Assembly (NCBI RefSeq): GCF_029211325.2
Contig: NZ_CP135996.1
Span: forward strand, 2,480,001-2,544,000
Length of the DNA stretch: 64,000 nt
DNA from: Caproicibacterium argilliputei
GTDB lineage: Bacteria; Bacillota; Clostridia; Oscillospirales; Acutalibacteraceae
Reading direction: 5' to 3'
Shown: positions 42,929 to 50,132 of the stretch, one piece after another
Numbering within the stretch: position 1 is the first letter of the stretch
How the letters are laid out: every line of letters begins with the position of its first letter
The notes under the pieces: generated by a model
Databases searched by the model: none
Seen by the model: the letters and a program-made list of their open reading frames with translations, nothing else
Told to the model about the DNA's origin: nothing
Program-made: the position numbers and the translations under genes

Positions 42929-44536
42929 GTGGCAATGAGAAAACTGAAACATTACAAGCCAACCCGCTTCATGGCAGAAGGTTCCGCCTACAACAAGGTT
43001 ATGGCGGACTACGCCGTGACGTTCATCGAGCAGCTCTGCCATACCAAGGGCACATGGGCAGGAAAGCCTTTCGAGCTCATTGACTGGCAGGAGCAGATTA
43101 TTCGTGACCTCTTCGGCATTCTGAAGCCGAACGGTTACCGGCAGTTTAACACGGCCTATATCGAAATCCCGAAGAAGATGGGAAAGTCTGAGCTTGCCGC
43201 TGCGGTCGCGCTGCTCCTCTGCTGCGGCGACGGAGAGGAACGCGCTGAGGTCTACGGCTGTGCCGCTGACCGCCAGCAGGCAGCCATCGTGTTCGACGTC
43301 GCCGCCGACATGGTCCGAATGTGTCCGGCGCTCGACCGGCGCATCAAAATTCTTGCTTCTCAAAAGCGGATTATCTACCAACCTACGAACAGTTTTTATC
43401 AGGTGCTCTCCGCCGAAGCATATTCAAAGCACGGTTTCAACGTCCACGGCGTCGTCTTCGATGAACTGCACACACAGCCGAATCGGAAGCTCTTCGATGT
43501 CATGACAAAAGGTTCCGGCGACGCCAGAATGCAGCCTTTATATTTTCTCATCACGACAGCCGGTAATGACACAAACACGATCTGCTACGAGGTCCATCAG
43601 AAGGCGCAGGATATCCTTGACGGCAGGAAGGTTGACCCGACCTTCTACCCGGTCATCTACGGTGCCGCTGAAACGGACGACTGGACAGACCCGAAGATCT
43701 GGAAGAAAGCAAATCCGTCGCTCGGCATTACAGTCGGCATCGATAAAGTCGAAGCAGCCTGTGAATCGGCGAAGCAAAATCCCAGCGAGGAGAACTCCTT
43801 CCGGCAGCTCCGCTTAAATCAATGGGTTAAGCAGGCCGTCCGCTGGATGCCGATGGATAAATGGGACACCTGTGCGTTCCCTGTAAACGAAGAGGAACTG
43901 GAAAACCGCGTCTGCTACGGCGGTCTCGACCTCTCATCCACGACCGACATCACGGCATTCGTTCTGCTTTTCCCTCCCAAAGACGAGGACGGCAAATATG
44001 TGGTTCTCCCGTACTTCTGGGTGCCGGAAGAAATGCTCGACCTCCGTGTCCGGCGCGACCACGTGCCCTATGACATCTGGAAGAAGCAAGGGTATCTCGG
44101 AACTACGGAAGGAAATGTGATACACTACGGCTACATCGAAAAGTTCATCGAGCGTCTCGGTGAGCGCTTCAACATCCGTGAGATTGCTTTTGACCGCTGG
44201 GGAGCTGTGCAAATGGTGCAGAACCTCGAAGGCATGGGTTTCACGGTCGTTCCGTTCGGGCAGGGCTTCAAGGATATGTCGCCGCCCACGAAGGAACTCA
44301 TGAATCTCACGCTGGAAAAACGCATCGCACACGGCGGTCATCCGGTGCTCCGCTGGATGATGGACAACATCTTCATCCGCACCGACCCCGCCGGAAATAT
44401 CAAAGCGGACAAGGAAAAAAGTACGGAAAAAATCGACGGCGCGATTGCAATGATCATGGCGCTTGACCGTGCCATCCGCTGCGGCAACGACAACGGCGCT
44501 TCTGTTTATGATGACAGAGGCATTTTATTTCTGTAA
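42929..44536 (+). CDS. terminase large subunit
   Basis: AAAGGAGG lies 8 bp before a GTG at 42929; 535 residues. The ATPase has a Walker A-like IPKKMGKSELAA near 85-96, Walker B VVFDELHTQ near 176-184 and a coupling ITTAGND. The nuclease domain has GLDLSSTTD and later FDRWGAVQMV and the SPPTKELMNL stretch. It fits the Terminase_1 family paired with P27 small subunits. It packages DNA into the prohead. Length is normal, and no frame damage was seen. Confidence 0.96.
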   Translation: MAMRKLKHYKPTRFMAEGSAYNKVMADYAVTFIEQLCHTKGTWAGKPFELIDWQEQIIRDLFGILKPNGYRQFNTAYIEIPKKMGKSELAAAVALLLCCGDGEERAEVYGCAADRQQAAIVFDVAADMVRMCPALDRRIKILASQKRIIYQPTNSFYQVLSAEAYSKHGFNVHGVVFDELHTQPNRKLFDVMTKGSGDARMQPLYFLITTAGNDTNTICYEVHQKAQDILDGRKVDPTFYPVIYGAAETDDWTDPKIWKKANPSLGITVGIDKVEAACESAKQNPSEENSFRQLRLNQWVKQAVRWMPMDKWDTCAFPVNEEELENRVCYGGLDLSSTTDITAFVLLFPPKDEDGKYVVLPYFWVPEEMLDLRVRRDHVPYDIWKKQGYLGTTEGNVIHYGYIEKFIERLGERFNIREIAFDRWGAVQMVQNLEGMGFTVVPFGQGFKDMSPPTKELMNLTLEKRIAHGGHPVLRWMMDNIFIRTDPAGNIKADKEKSTEKIDGAIAMIMALDRAIRCGNDNGASVYDDRGILFL

Positions 44537-44566
44537 ATAATATTTTCATTTTTGCTTGCTGTTAGC

Positions 44567-44596
44567 TTGCATATTGCAGCCAACTTGTGTTATGCT
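44567..44596 (+). promoter_or_regulatory. promoter for antitoxin gene
   Basis: TTGCAT (44567-44572), 18 bp spacer, TATGCT (44591-44596). It lies 24 bp before the antitoxin ATG and resembles a normal sigma-A promoter, unlike the GAGTGATA phage sites. Confidence 0.55.
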
Positions 44597-44619
44597 ATCC
44601 GTGAAAGGATGGGATTTGT

Positions 44620-44925
44620 ATGGCACGAACTTCTAATGTTTTCGCCCGTGTAGAGCCAGAAATCAAAAAGCAAGCCGAAGAAGTACTCAATCAGCTCGGC
44701 ATTCCGATGTCCAATGCTGTAGGAATGTTTTTAAGACAAGTCGTACTGCAGCGCGGTATTCCATTTGAAATAAAGCTGCCCGCGAATGCTCCGATTGCCT
44801 TTGGTGCCCTTACCAAAAAACAATTTGATACTGAAATGAACAAAGGTATGGACGATATAAAGGCAGGCAAGGTTTATTCGTCAGATACCGTTGAAAAAGA
44901 GATGAAGCGGGACTTTGGAGTATGA
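44620..44925 (+). CDS. RelB/DinJ-family antitoxin
   Basis: This 101-residue protein is a RelB/DinJ-type antitoxin: a ribbon-helix-helix N-terminus (ARVEPEIKKQAEEVLNQLGIPMSNAVGMFLRQV) and a C-terminal tail (NKGMDDIKAGKVYSSDTVEKEM) that would wrap the toxin. AAGGATGGG precedes the ATG. The partner toxin directly downstream is cut down to its last 46 codons, so this antitoxin is now an orphan inserted between TerL and the portal gene. Confidence 0.93.
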   Translation: MARTSNVFARVEPEIKKQAEEVLNQLGIPMSNAVGMFLRQVVLQRGIPFEIKLPANAPIAFGALTKKQFDTEMNKGMDDIKAGKVYSSDTVEKEMKRDFGV

Positions 44926-44949
44926 GCTGGGAAGTTGCATAGGCACAGT

Positions 44950-45090
44950 ATGGGGCTGCGTTTCTTTCCCGTAGACAATTATCTGGTTTTCTATCTGCCA
45001 AAAGAAACGGATAAAATGGTATATATTGTCCGCATCATGTATGGCGGACGGGATATCAGAAAGCAGCTCCGTGAAACAATAAAATATTAA
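44950..45090 (+). pseudogene. RelE/ParE toxin, N-terminus deleted
   Basis: The frame 44950-45090 encodes LRFFPVDNYLVFYLPKE, then VYIVRIMYGGRDIRKQL, the C-terminal strands of a RelE/ParE toxin. The expected first 40-50 codons are absent: an ATG at 44922 overlapping the antitoxin end stops after six codons. The toxin is thus inactivated. A hairpin (AAAGCATCTA...TAGGTGCTTT) follows at 45097-45124. Confidence 0.82.
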
Positions 45091-45160
45091 TTGCTGAAAG
45101 CATCTATCGAAAGGTAGGTGCTTTTCTTACGCCCTTTTTTAGAAAGGATGTGATTTATAT

Positions 45161-46522
45161 ATGAGTATCTTCAGCGGCCTTTTCCGGTCACGGGATAAGC
45201 CAGGACACCGGCCTAAGGATTCAACGAACGGCAGCGGCTACCGCTATTACTTCGGAAGCAGTTCTTCCGGCAAAGCGGTGACGGAGCGCTCCGCCATGCA
45301 GATTTCAGCAGTATACGCCTGCGTCCGCGTCCTTTCGGAAGCCATTGCGAGCCTTCCGCTGCACCTTTACCGCTATACAGACAAAAACAGCAAGGAAAAG
45401 GCTGTCGACCACCCGCTCTACCCGCTGCTTCATGACGAGCCAAACCCGGAAATGACTTCGTTCATATTCCGGGAAACGCTCATGACGCACCTTCTGCTTT
45501 GGGGCAACGCTTACGCACAGATCATAAGAAATGGACGCGGCGAGGTCGCGGCACTTTATCCTCTCATGGCAAACCGGATGCGCGTTAACCGGGACGAAAA
45601 CGGACATCTGTACTACGAGTATCAGATGAGCACATCCGATGCTCCGACGATGAAGGCAGGAACCGTACGGCTTATGCCAAATGATGTGCTGCATATCCCA
45701 GGTCTCGGCTTCGACGGTCTGGTCGGCTATTCGCCGATCGCGATGGCGAAGAATTCCATCGGCATGGCAATGGCGACCGAGGAATACGGCGCGACCTTCT
45801 TTAAGAACGGTGCAAATCCATCCGGCATTCTGTCAATGCCGGGCGTCGTGAAAGACCCGGAGAAAATAAGGAACTCATGGGAGGCCGGATTCGGCGGGAG
45901 TTCCAATTCCAACAAGGTCGCCATTTTGGAAGAAGGCATGACCTATACGCCGATTTCCATCAGTCCGGAGCAGGCGCAGTTCCTTGAAACGCGCAAGTTC
46001 CAGTTAGACGAAATTGCGAGGATTTTCCGCATCCCGCCGCACATGATCGGCGACCTTGAGCACGCAACCTTCTCGAACATTGAGCAGCAAAGCTTGGAAT
46101 TCGTATCCTACACACTGGAGCCGTGGCTCGTACGCTGGGAACAGTCCATGCAGCGCTCGCTCCTTTCTCCGGAGGAAAAGAAAAGCTACTTCATCCGCTT
46201 TAATGTAGACGGGCTCCTGCGGGGAGACTACCAGAGCCGCATGAACGGTTATTCGACCGGCATTCAAAACGGCATTTTCTCCGTGAATGATGTGCGGGAA
46301 CTTGAGAACATGGATCTCCTTTCCGATGAGGAAGGCGGCAACATCCACGTCCTAAACGGAAATGTGGTAAAGCTCGCGGATGCCGGATCAGCATACAATC
46401 AGAATTCAAACAAGGAGGATACCAATGGAAAAGGCAAACAAGTTCTGGAGATGGGCAAGAAACAAGCTGCCCGATCCAGCAAATCCCGGACAGGAAACGG
46501 AAGAACGGACGCTGTTCCTTGA
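45161..46522 (+). CDS. HK97-family portal protein
   Basis: This 453-residue portal starts at ATG after GAAAGGATG. It has the family marks: an SAVYACVRVLSEAIASLPLHLY block, WGNAYAQIIRNGRGE, VLHIPGLGFDGLVGYSPI, and FRIPPHMIGDLEHATFSNIEQQSLEFV. It forms the dodecameric DNA gate at one capsid vertex. Its last 98 bp overlap the protease gene in another frame. Confidence 0.95.
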   Translation: MSIFSGLFRSRDKPGHRPKDSTNGSGYRYYFGSSSSGKAVTERSAMQISAVYACVRVLSEAIASLPLHLYRYTDKNSKEKAVDHPLYPLLHDEPNPEMTSFIFRETLMTHLLLWGNAYAQIIRNGRGEVAALYPLMANRMRVNRDENGHLYYEYQMSTSDAPTMKAGTVRLMPNDVLHIPGLGFDGLVGYSPIAMAKNSIGMAMATEEYGATFFKNGANPSGILSMPGVVKDPEKIRNSWEAGFGGSSNSNKVAILEEGMTYTPISISPEQAQFLETRKFQLDEIARIFRIPPHMIGDLEHATFSNIEQQSLEFVSYTLEPWLVRWEQSMQRSLLSPEEKKSYFIRFNVDGLLRGDYQSRMNGYSTGIQNGIFSVNDVRELENMDLLSDEEGGNIHVLNGNVVKLADAGSAYNQNSNKEDTNGKGKQVLEMGKKQAARSSKSRTGNGRTDAVP

Positions 46523-47276
46523 CGGTACAATCGCGGAAGAGAGCTGGTTTGACGACGACGTCACTCCGGCTCTTTTTAGATCGGAATTGGAAAGCAGCTC
46601 CGGTAACATCACGGTATGGCTGAACTCTCCGGGCGGCGACTGTTTTGCGGCAGCACAGATTTACAACATGCTCCGTGACTACAAGGGCAAGGTCACAATC
46701 AAGATTGACGGCCTTGCGGCTTCCGCGGCAAGCGTCATTGCGATGGCGGGTGACGAAGTTTTAATGTCTCCGGTCTCGATGATCATGATCCACAATCCGA
46801 GCACAGTCGCTATGGGCAGCACTGACGAAATGCAGAAGGCAATCGAAATGCTGGACGAAGTGAAAAACTCCATTATCAATGCTTACCAGACAAAGACCGG
46901 CCTTTCGAGGAATAAGCTCAGTAAGCTCATGGACGAAGAGACCTGGATGAATGCCGGGAAAGCGGTCGAACTGCATTTTGCGGACGGTGTGATTGAGAGA
47001 GATTCCCTCTACGGAAAGGAACCGGACGAAGAAAACACTCCAAATGAAGATTCCACTGAAAAGAAATCTGAGGAAGATGCCCCGGATAAGAAGCCGAAAT
47101 CCATGCTCTTCTCCCGTTACAGAGCTGCGGCAGCCATGAACAAGAAGCTCTGCGACTACTGCAGGGAACATTCTGAAAAACCGCCCGATAACGAAAAGCA
47201 GGCAAAAGTTTACAACACAGGCAGATCGGTCGAAGACCTCGAAAAGCGTCTCGACCTCATGAAACAGTTCATTTAA
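46425..47276 (+). CDS. ClpP-like prohead maturation protease
   Basis: AAGGAGG precedes the ATG at 46425 (MEKANKFWRW), giving 283 residues. The ClpP fold is clear: NSPGGDCFAAAQIYN, catalytic serine in LAASAASVIAMAG, and MIMIHNPST with the catalytic His. The C-terminal third is acidic and helical and could serve as a scaffold (EPDEENTPNEDSTEKK). It processes the capsid N-terminus during head assembly. It sits 15 bp before the capsid gene. Confidence 0.94.
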   Translation: MEKANKFWRWARNKLPDPANPGQETEERTLFLDGTIAEESWFDDDVTPALFRSELESSSGNITVWLNSPGGDCFAAAQIYNMLRDYKGKVTIKIDGLAASAASVIAMAGDEVLMSPVSMIMIHNPSTVAMGSTDEMQKAIEMLDEVKNSIINAYQTKTGLSRNKLSKLMDEETWMNAGKAVELHFADGVIERDSLYGKEPDEENTPNEDSTEKKSEEDAPDKKPKSMLFSRYRAAAAMNKKLCDYCREHSEKPPDNEKQAKVYNTGRSVEDLEKRLDLMKQFI

Positions 47277-47291
47277 TAGGAGGACAACATC

Positions 47292-48488
47292 ATGAATGTA
47301 CAGGAATTAATTAATAAGAGGGCCAAGGCGTGGGAAACGGCAAAGGCATTTCTCGAATCCCACCGCAGCAGCGGCGGTATCCTTTCTGAGGAAGACGGAG
47401 CTGCCTACGACAAGATGGAAAAGGAAATCACCAACCTCACAAAGGAAATCGACAGGTTGAACCGCCAAAAGTCTATCGAGGAACAGATGAGCCAACCGGT
47501 CAATACTCCCCTTACCGGGAAGCCAGGTGCCGGAACAGAGAATAAGCCGGAGAAATACGGCAGAGCATCTGACGCCTACGCGAAAGCAATGCTTACAGCC
47601 ATGCGCAGCGGCTTCCACCAGGTGTCGGACATTCTGCAGGAAGGCACTGACGCGAACGGCGGTTACCTCGTTCCGGAAGAATGGGACTCCCGCCTTATCG
47701 ACAAACTCACAGAAGAAAACATCTTCCGCAGCCTTGCGACGACCATCACTACAAGCGGTGAGCACAAGATCAACATTGCAGGAACGAAACCCGCGGCGGC
47801 ATGGATTGAGGAAGGCGAAGCGTTGACTTTCGGAGATGCGACGTTCGACCAGATCGTCCTTGATGCACACAAGCTCCACGTGGCCATCAAGGTAACCGAG
47901 GAACTGCTTTACGACAACGCCTTCAATCTGGAGAACTACATCATTGACCAGTTCGGCAAAGCGTTCGGCAATGCCGAAGAGGACGCTTTCCTGAACGGCA
48001 GCGGAACCGGAAAGCCGACCGGCATCTTTGCGGACAAAGGCGGCGGTGTAACGGCTGTAACCTTAAGTGGTACAAAGCTCGCGACGGATGATATTCTCAC
48101 CCTGATTTATGCCTTGAAGCGCCCGTACCGCAAGAACGCCTGCTTTATTCTGAATGACTCCACCCTCGCGGCAATCCGCAAACTCAAGGACAACAACCAG
48201 GCCTACATCTGGCAGCCGTCCTATCAGGCTGGCGAACCGGACAGGCTTTGCGGATATCCGGTGCGTACTTCCGCTTACGCTCCCGCACTGGCAGCCGGCA
48301 AAGCCGCGATCGCCTTCGGTGATTTCAGCTACTACAACATCGGTGACAGAGGAACCAGAAGTTTTCAGGAACTCCGCGAGCTCTTTGCCGGTAACGGAAT
48401 GATTGGCTATGTGGCGAAGGAACGTGTCGACGGCAAGCTCGTGCTGCCGGAAGCTGTCCAGATCCTGAAAGCTGGAGCAAGTGCCTGA
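47292..48488 (+). CDS. HK97-type major capsid protein
   Basis: This 398-residue protein starts at ATG after AGGAGGACA. Residues 1-95 form the coiled-coil delta domain removed in maturation (YDKMEKEITNLTKEIDRLNRQ). The mature part has YLVPEEWDSRLIDKL, HKLHVAIKVTEELLYDNAFN, GSGTGKPTGIF and the E-loop/A-domain blocks KAAIAFGDFSYYNIGDRG. Intact and typical. Confidence 0.96.
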   Translation: MNVQELINKRAKAWETAKAFLESHRSSGGILSEEDGAAYDKMEKEITNLTKEIDRLNRQKSIEEQMSQPVNTPLTGKPGAGTENKPEKYGRASDAYAKAMLTAMRSGFHQVSDILQEGTDANGGYLVPEEWDSRLIDKLTEENIFRSLATTITTSGEHKINIAGTKPAAAWIEEGEALTFGDATFDQIVLDAHKLHVAIKVTEELLYDNAFNLENYIIDQFGKAFGNAEEDAFLNGSGTGKPTGIFADKGGGVTAVTLSGTKLATDDILTLIYALKRPYRKNACFILNDSTLAAIRKLKDNNQAYIWQPSYQAGEPDRLCGYPVRTSAYAPALAAGKAAIAFGDFSYYNIGDRGTRSFQELRELFAGNGMIGYVAKERVDGKLVLPEAVQILKAGASA

Positions 48489-48528
48489 ATCAACTGATTC
48501 ATAAGCAAAACAGAGGCGGTGACACATC

Positions 48529-48804
48529 ATGCTGATTACACTGGATGAAGCAAAGCTTTATCTGCATATTGACTCTACAGATGAGGATTCCATGATAACG
48601 GGATTTATAGAAACAGCGGAGAAACTATGCATGAATATCGCACGTGTAGACGAAACGGGGCTTCTTGCTTCAAAAGAAACCGCGCGGATTGCGGAGCTTT
48701 ACGCGGTGGCCTATCTGTACGAAAACCGGGAAAACGCAGATTTCAAGGAGCTGACTTCCATGCTCCGTGCCATCCTTTTTGGCATCCGCAAAGACACGTT
48801 TTAG
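48529..48804 (+). CDS. gp6-like head-tail connector
   Basis: This 91-residue protein matches phage gp6-like head-tail connector proteins: LITLDEAKLYLHIDSTDEDSMITGFIETAEKLC and AYLYENRENADFKELTSMLRAILFGIR. It would dock on the portal ring. Ribosome site AGGCGGTG. It starts 40 bp after the capsid gene. Confidence 0.9.
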   Translation: MLITLDEAKLYLHIDSTDEDSMITGFIETAEKLCMNIARVDETGLLASKETARIAELYAVAYLYENRENADFKELTSMLRAILFGIRKDTF

Positions 48805-48815
48805 GAGCGCCTGCC

Positions 48816-49175
48816 ATGAGATACAAAATGCACATCAGTGAACTGCGGACCTTAATCCGCATTCAAAGGAAAGTGGTCACCGGCACAGGTATTCATCAGA
48901 CAATAAGCTGGATTGATCTTGGCAACACACTTTCCACTGATCCGCCCCGTTATCTGCGGTGCAAATGGTATCCTTTGGGCGGAACCGAAGCGTGGATTGC
49001 CCAGTCCGTCCAGGTGATTGACGCGGCGAATGTCGTCATGCGGTATAATCCGCTGATCACCGCTTCCTGCAGGCTGATCCGCGGCAACATTGTTTACACC
49101 ATCATCGACCCGATGGACCCGGACCAGCACCGCGAATGGATAGTTTTTAAAGTCAAGGCTTCTTTAAGCGTTTGA
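48816..49175 (+). CDS. head closure protein (head-tail adaptor)
   Basis: TAGGAG precedes the ATG at 48816, giving 119 residues. It matches the phage head-tail adaptor/SPP1 gp16-like stopper family: MHISELRTLIRIQRK, YLRCKWYPLGGTEAW, VVMRYNPLIT..CRLIRGNIVYTIIDP..DQHREWIVFKVKAS. It plugs the portal after packaging. The expected next genes (HK97 gp10-like, tail terminator, tail tube, tape measure, baseplate) are all absent; a hairpin and the holin follow. Confidence 0.9.
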   Translation: MRYKMHISELRTLIRIQRKVVTGTGIHQTISWIDLGNTLSTDPPRYLRCKWYPLGGTEAWIAQSVQVIDAANVVMRYNPLITASCRLIRGNIVYTIIDPMDPDQHREWIVFKVKASLSV

Positions 49176-49194
49176 TCCTTTCAGAAAGCTTTTG

Positions 49195-49225
49195 AGCGGT
49201 CGTCCATACGGGCGGCCGCTTTTTT
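49195..49225 (+). terminator. terminator hairpin between connector and holin genes
   Basis: AGCGGTCGTCC and GGGCGGCCGCT pair around an ATAC loop, followed by TTTTTT. It sits exactly where the tail genes are missing. Confidence 0.75.
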
Positions 49226-49253
49226 CATGCACAAATTCAAGGAGGCGTGTCTC

Positions 49254-49667
49254 ATGAAAGAATTCTGGAATTCCATACAATTTGTGTTTGCTGCCATCGG
49301 CGGGTGGCTCGGCTTTTTTCTCGGCGGCTGCGACGGCCTGCTTTATGCGCTGCTCCTCTTCGTCATCTGCGACTACATCACCGGCGTCCTGTGTGCAGTT
49401 TCGGACAAAAAACTTTCATCCGAGGTCGGTTTCAGGGGAATCTGCCGGAAGGTGCTGATTTTTCTGCTGGTCGGAATCGGAAACGTAATTGACGTGCAGG
49501 TTCTCGGCCAGCCGGGCGTGCTCCGGACGGCAATCATCTTCTTCTATCTCTCAAACGAAGGGCTGTCTCTGACAGAGAATGCGGCACACCTGGGACTTCC
49601 GATACCGGAAAAGCTCAAGACTGTGCTGGAACAGCTCCATGACCGTGATGAAAAGGAGGACAAGTAA
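49254..49667 (+). CDS. phage holin
   Basis: AAGGAGG lies before the ATG at 49254, giving 137 residues. It is the complete form of the holin at the left edge: two or three membrane helices (FVFAAIGGWLGFFLGG, YALLLFVICDYITGVL, KVLIFLLVGIGNVI) and a C-terminal SNEGLSLTENAAHLGLPIPEKLKTVLEQLHD. The copies differ at only about a fifth of the shared residues, evidence that elements A and B come from the same phage group. It stands 1 bp before the endolysin remnant. Confidence 0.93.
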   Translation: MKEFWNSIQFVFAAIGGWLGFFLGGCDGLLYALLLFVICDYITGVLCAVSDKKLSSEVGFRGICRKVLIFLLVGIGNVIDVQVLGQPGVLRTAIIFFYLSNEGLSLTENAAHLGLPIPEKLKTVLEQLHDRDEKEDK

Positions 49668-49668
49668 C

Positions 49669-49749
49669 ATGACTGGAATCAAAGGAATCGACATATCGGT
49701 ATGGCGGTTCTTTATTGATTCCAACAAGTCGAAAAGCAAATTTCAGTAA
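49669..49749 (+). pseudogene. endolysin reduced to its first 26 codons
   Basis: The ATG at 49669 starts MTGIKGIDIS, the GH25 lysozyme opening also seen at 314, then switches to VWRFFIDSNKSKSKFQ and stops at 49749. Everything after the first ten codons is unrelated sequence, so catalytic and wall-binding domains are lost. The deletion junction lies near 49698. A terminator-like hairpin follows. Confidence 0.85.
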
Positions 49750-49773
49750 GATAACATATTGTGCATCCACCCC

Positions 49774-49817
49774 GCCTGCGAGTGTTCCCTCATCGGAATA
49801 CCCGCAGGCTTTTTTTA
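49774..49817 (+). terminator. Rho-independent terminator after lysis remnants
   Basis: GCCTGCG pairs with CGCAGGC around a 22-base loop, followed by TTTTTTT. It is intact although the endolysin was deleted. Confidence 0.85.
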
Positions 49818-49825
49818 TTTTCTTT

Positions 49826-49870
49826 CGCTCAAGTCGTTCCTCCATCTCCAGTGAAAAGTGGAGGTGGATA
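49826..49870 (+). repeat. leader repeat R4
   Basis: CGCTCAAGTCGTTCCTCCATCTCC... variant of R1-R3, with CCTCCA and TGGAGG pairing across CATCTCCAGTGAAAAG. It lies 4 bp before the SHOCT_2 gene, so it forms its leader and ribosome site. Confidence 0.65.
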
Positions 49871-49874
49871 ACCG

Positions 49875-50081
49875 ATGGCAGAAGAAGCAAAAACGAATCA
49901 TACCGGATTCTTTACACAGAAAAAGCTGCAGGGTGATTTTGATTACTACCGCGCCCAGAAAATTGCAGAAATCATGCTTACAAACGATCTGATTTCTCAA
50001 GCTGAATTCAACAAATTAACGGACATCAACCGCAGAACTTTCTCTCCTCTGTACGTGGAAATCATGCCGGAAATTGCTTGA
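49875..50081 (+). CDS. SHOCT_2-type protein at head of recombinase cassette B
   Basis: This 68-residue counterpart of the protein at 1418 has an N-terminal MAEEAKTNHTGFFTQ, then DFDYYRAQKIAEIMLTNDLISQAEFNKLTDINRRTFSPLYVEIMP. GGAGGTGG from leader R4 acts as the ribosome site. The recombinase promoter (50078) starts in its last codons. Its conserved place in front of both cassettes suggests joint function with the recombinases; not proven. Confidence 0.78.
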   Translation: MAEEAKTNHTGFFTQKKLQGDFDYYRAQKIAEIMLTNDLISQAEFNKLTDINRRTFSPLYVEIMPEIA

Positions 50082-50105
50082 TAGTTCCGGCAATCAGAGT
50101 GATAA
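50078..50105 (+). promoter_or_regulatory. phage promoter P3 (TTGATA-N16-TGATAA)
   Basis: TTGATA (50078), 16 bp spacer ending ATCAGAG, TGATAA (50100). Same design as P1 and P2 in the packaging region, so the recombinase genes may share control with phage genes. Confidence 0.55.
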
Positions 50106-50132
50106 ATAGACGTACCAGAAGGAGGTGAGTGT

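Noticed and set aside
42799..43083. Plus-strand frame overlapping the large terminase start
   Set aside because: Its second half is only a shifted reading of the terminase gene, and its start lacks a ribosome site; the AAAGGAGG at 42913-42920 serves the terminase.
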